Source of the DNA: Actinomycetes bacterium
GTDB lineage: Bacteria > Actinomycetota > Thermoleophilia > Solirubrobacterales > 70-9
Assembly: GCA_023434465.1 (NCBI GenBank)
Contig: JAEYSQ010000082.1
Coordinates: forward strand, 1-64,000
DNA: 64,000 nucleotides
Direction: 5' to 3'
The notes under the pieces were generated by a model. The model was given only the letters and a program-made list of their open reading frames with translations, ran no database searches and was not told where the DNA came from. The first letter of the stretch is position 1; every line of letters starts with the position of its first letter. A program made the position numbers and the translations under genes. Shown here piece after piece: positions 63,712 to 64,000 of the stretch.

Positions 63712-64000
63712 ATCGAGGCAAAGGCACCTTCAGGAGCGCAGTACGAGATCGCCTTCGGGCAGCAGACCGCGACGATCGTCGAAGTGGGAGGCGGCATCCG
63801 GACTTACGAGGTCGCCGGCCGCCCGGTCCTTGACCCGTACCCGGTCGAGCAGATCTGTGATGGCGCCCACGGCGCGCCGCTGGTCCCCTGGCCGAACCGT
63901 CTCGACCGCGGCCGGTACGAATTCGAAGACCGGCGGTTCCAGCTGCCGCTGACCGAGCCGGAGCAAAACAACGCCATTCACGGCTTCCTGCGCTGGGTTC
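63712..64000 (+). CDS. Aldose 1-epimerase (partial), apparent AUC start
   Basis: First 96 codons of a gene cut by the window end. The residues SGAQYEIAFGQQTATIVEVG then PLVPWPNRLDRGRYEF and LPLTEPEQNNAIHGFLRW are the N-terminal half of galactose-mutarotase-like enzymes, which interconvert aldose anomers. Family members usually start a few residues before the S/T-G-x-QY motif. The only codons there are ATT 63703, GTC 63709 and ATC 63712; the first canonical start, GTG 63784, would cut off the first strands. ATC 63712 sits exactly at leaderless distance from TAGATT. Confidence 0.8.
   Translation, partial: MEAKAPSGAQYEIAFGQQTATIVEVGGGIRTYEVAGRPVLDPYPVEQICDGAHGAPLVPWPNRLDRGRYEFEDRRFQLPLTEPEQNNAIHGFLRWV

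Overview
This is one contiguous, GC-rich (roughly two-thirds G+C), densely coding chromosomal window with no rRNA, tRNA, CRISPR array, prophage or insertion sequence that I can see. The gene content points to a Gram-positive, aerobic, soil-type actinobacterium, most likely of the Thermoleophilia/Solirubrobacterales side of Actinomycetota. Pointers are an F420/LLM-type oxidoreductase, CsoR copper control, MurT-GatD lipid II amidation, LL-diaminopimelate aminotransferase, two-gene bacterial NHEJ with tandem Ku, DUF7144 and DUF6328 membrane proteins and a CsbD protein. This placement is inference.

Layout. 0.2-2.4 kb: OmpR-type two-component system (minus strand). 2.4-17.5 kb: core block ftsK, cinA, recA-recX, rny, a small membrane protein, miaB-miaA-dapF-dapL, an SDR (minus strand), hflX and dut. 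17.6-22 kb: a tightly overlapped minus-strand operon methyltransferase - lipid kinase - murT - methyltransferase - gatD. 22-26.7 kb: cyclophilin, hydrolase, formylglycine-generating enzyme and small membrane proteins. 26.7-31.8 kb: TetR-P450 operon and a divergent TetR/MMPL exporter pair, each with a visible operator. 31.8-32.6 kb: an NlpC/P60-type cell-wall peptidase under a c-di-AMP (ydaO) riboswitch. 32.7-42.5 kb: rpiA, ABC-2 exporter, TreT-like glycosyltransferase, aldehyde dehydrogenase, CsbD, DUF2277-hydrolase, MBL hydrolase and a Vps62-like membrane fusion. 42.5-47.5 kb: TetR/enoyl-CoA hydratase and a copper operon. 48-55.9 kb: UvrA-like ABC protein, AraC-VOC pair, CBS protein and an NHEJ cluster. 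55.9-64 kb: stress and redox genes, topoisomerase IB, APC permease and the start of an aldose 1-epimerase.

Regulation. At more than 20 genes a TANNNT -10 box lies 6-9 nt before the start codon, so leaderless or near-leaderless transcription appears common; I used this to choose several starts. A second set, mostly in 51-61 kb, has sigma-B-type motifs (GTTT/GATT-like, 12-14 nt, GGGTAC/G) in front of the CBS, Ku, Rho_N small-protein, F420 oxidoreductase, UspA-like/DJ-1, isochorismatase-like, SDR-ADH and CsbD genes. This suggests a general-stress set that includes double-strand break repair.

Most notable observations: the c-di-AMP riboswitch gene has a strong Shine-Dalgarno sequence but only an AUC codon where a start is needed; a second gene (aldose 1-epimerase) also seems to begin with AUC; the DapF homologue has serine at both catalytic cysteine positions; RNase Y lacks its membrane anchor and sits next to a two-helix membrane protein; and a Ku paralogue shares a C-terminal Rho_N/SAP-like module with a neighbouring small protein.
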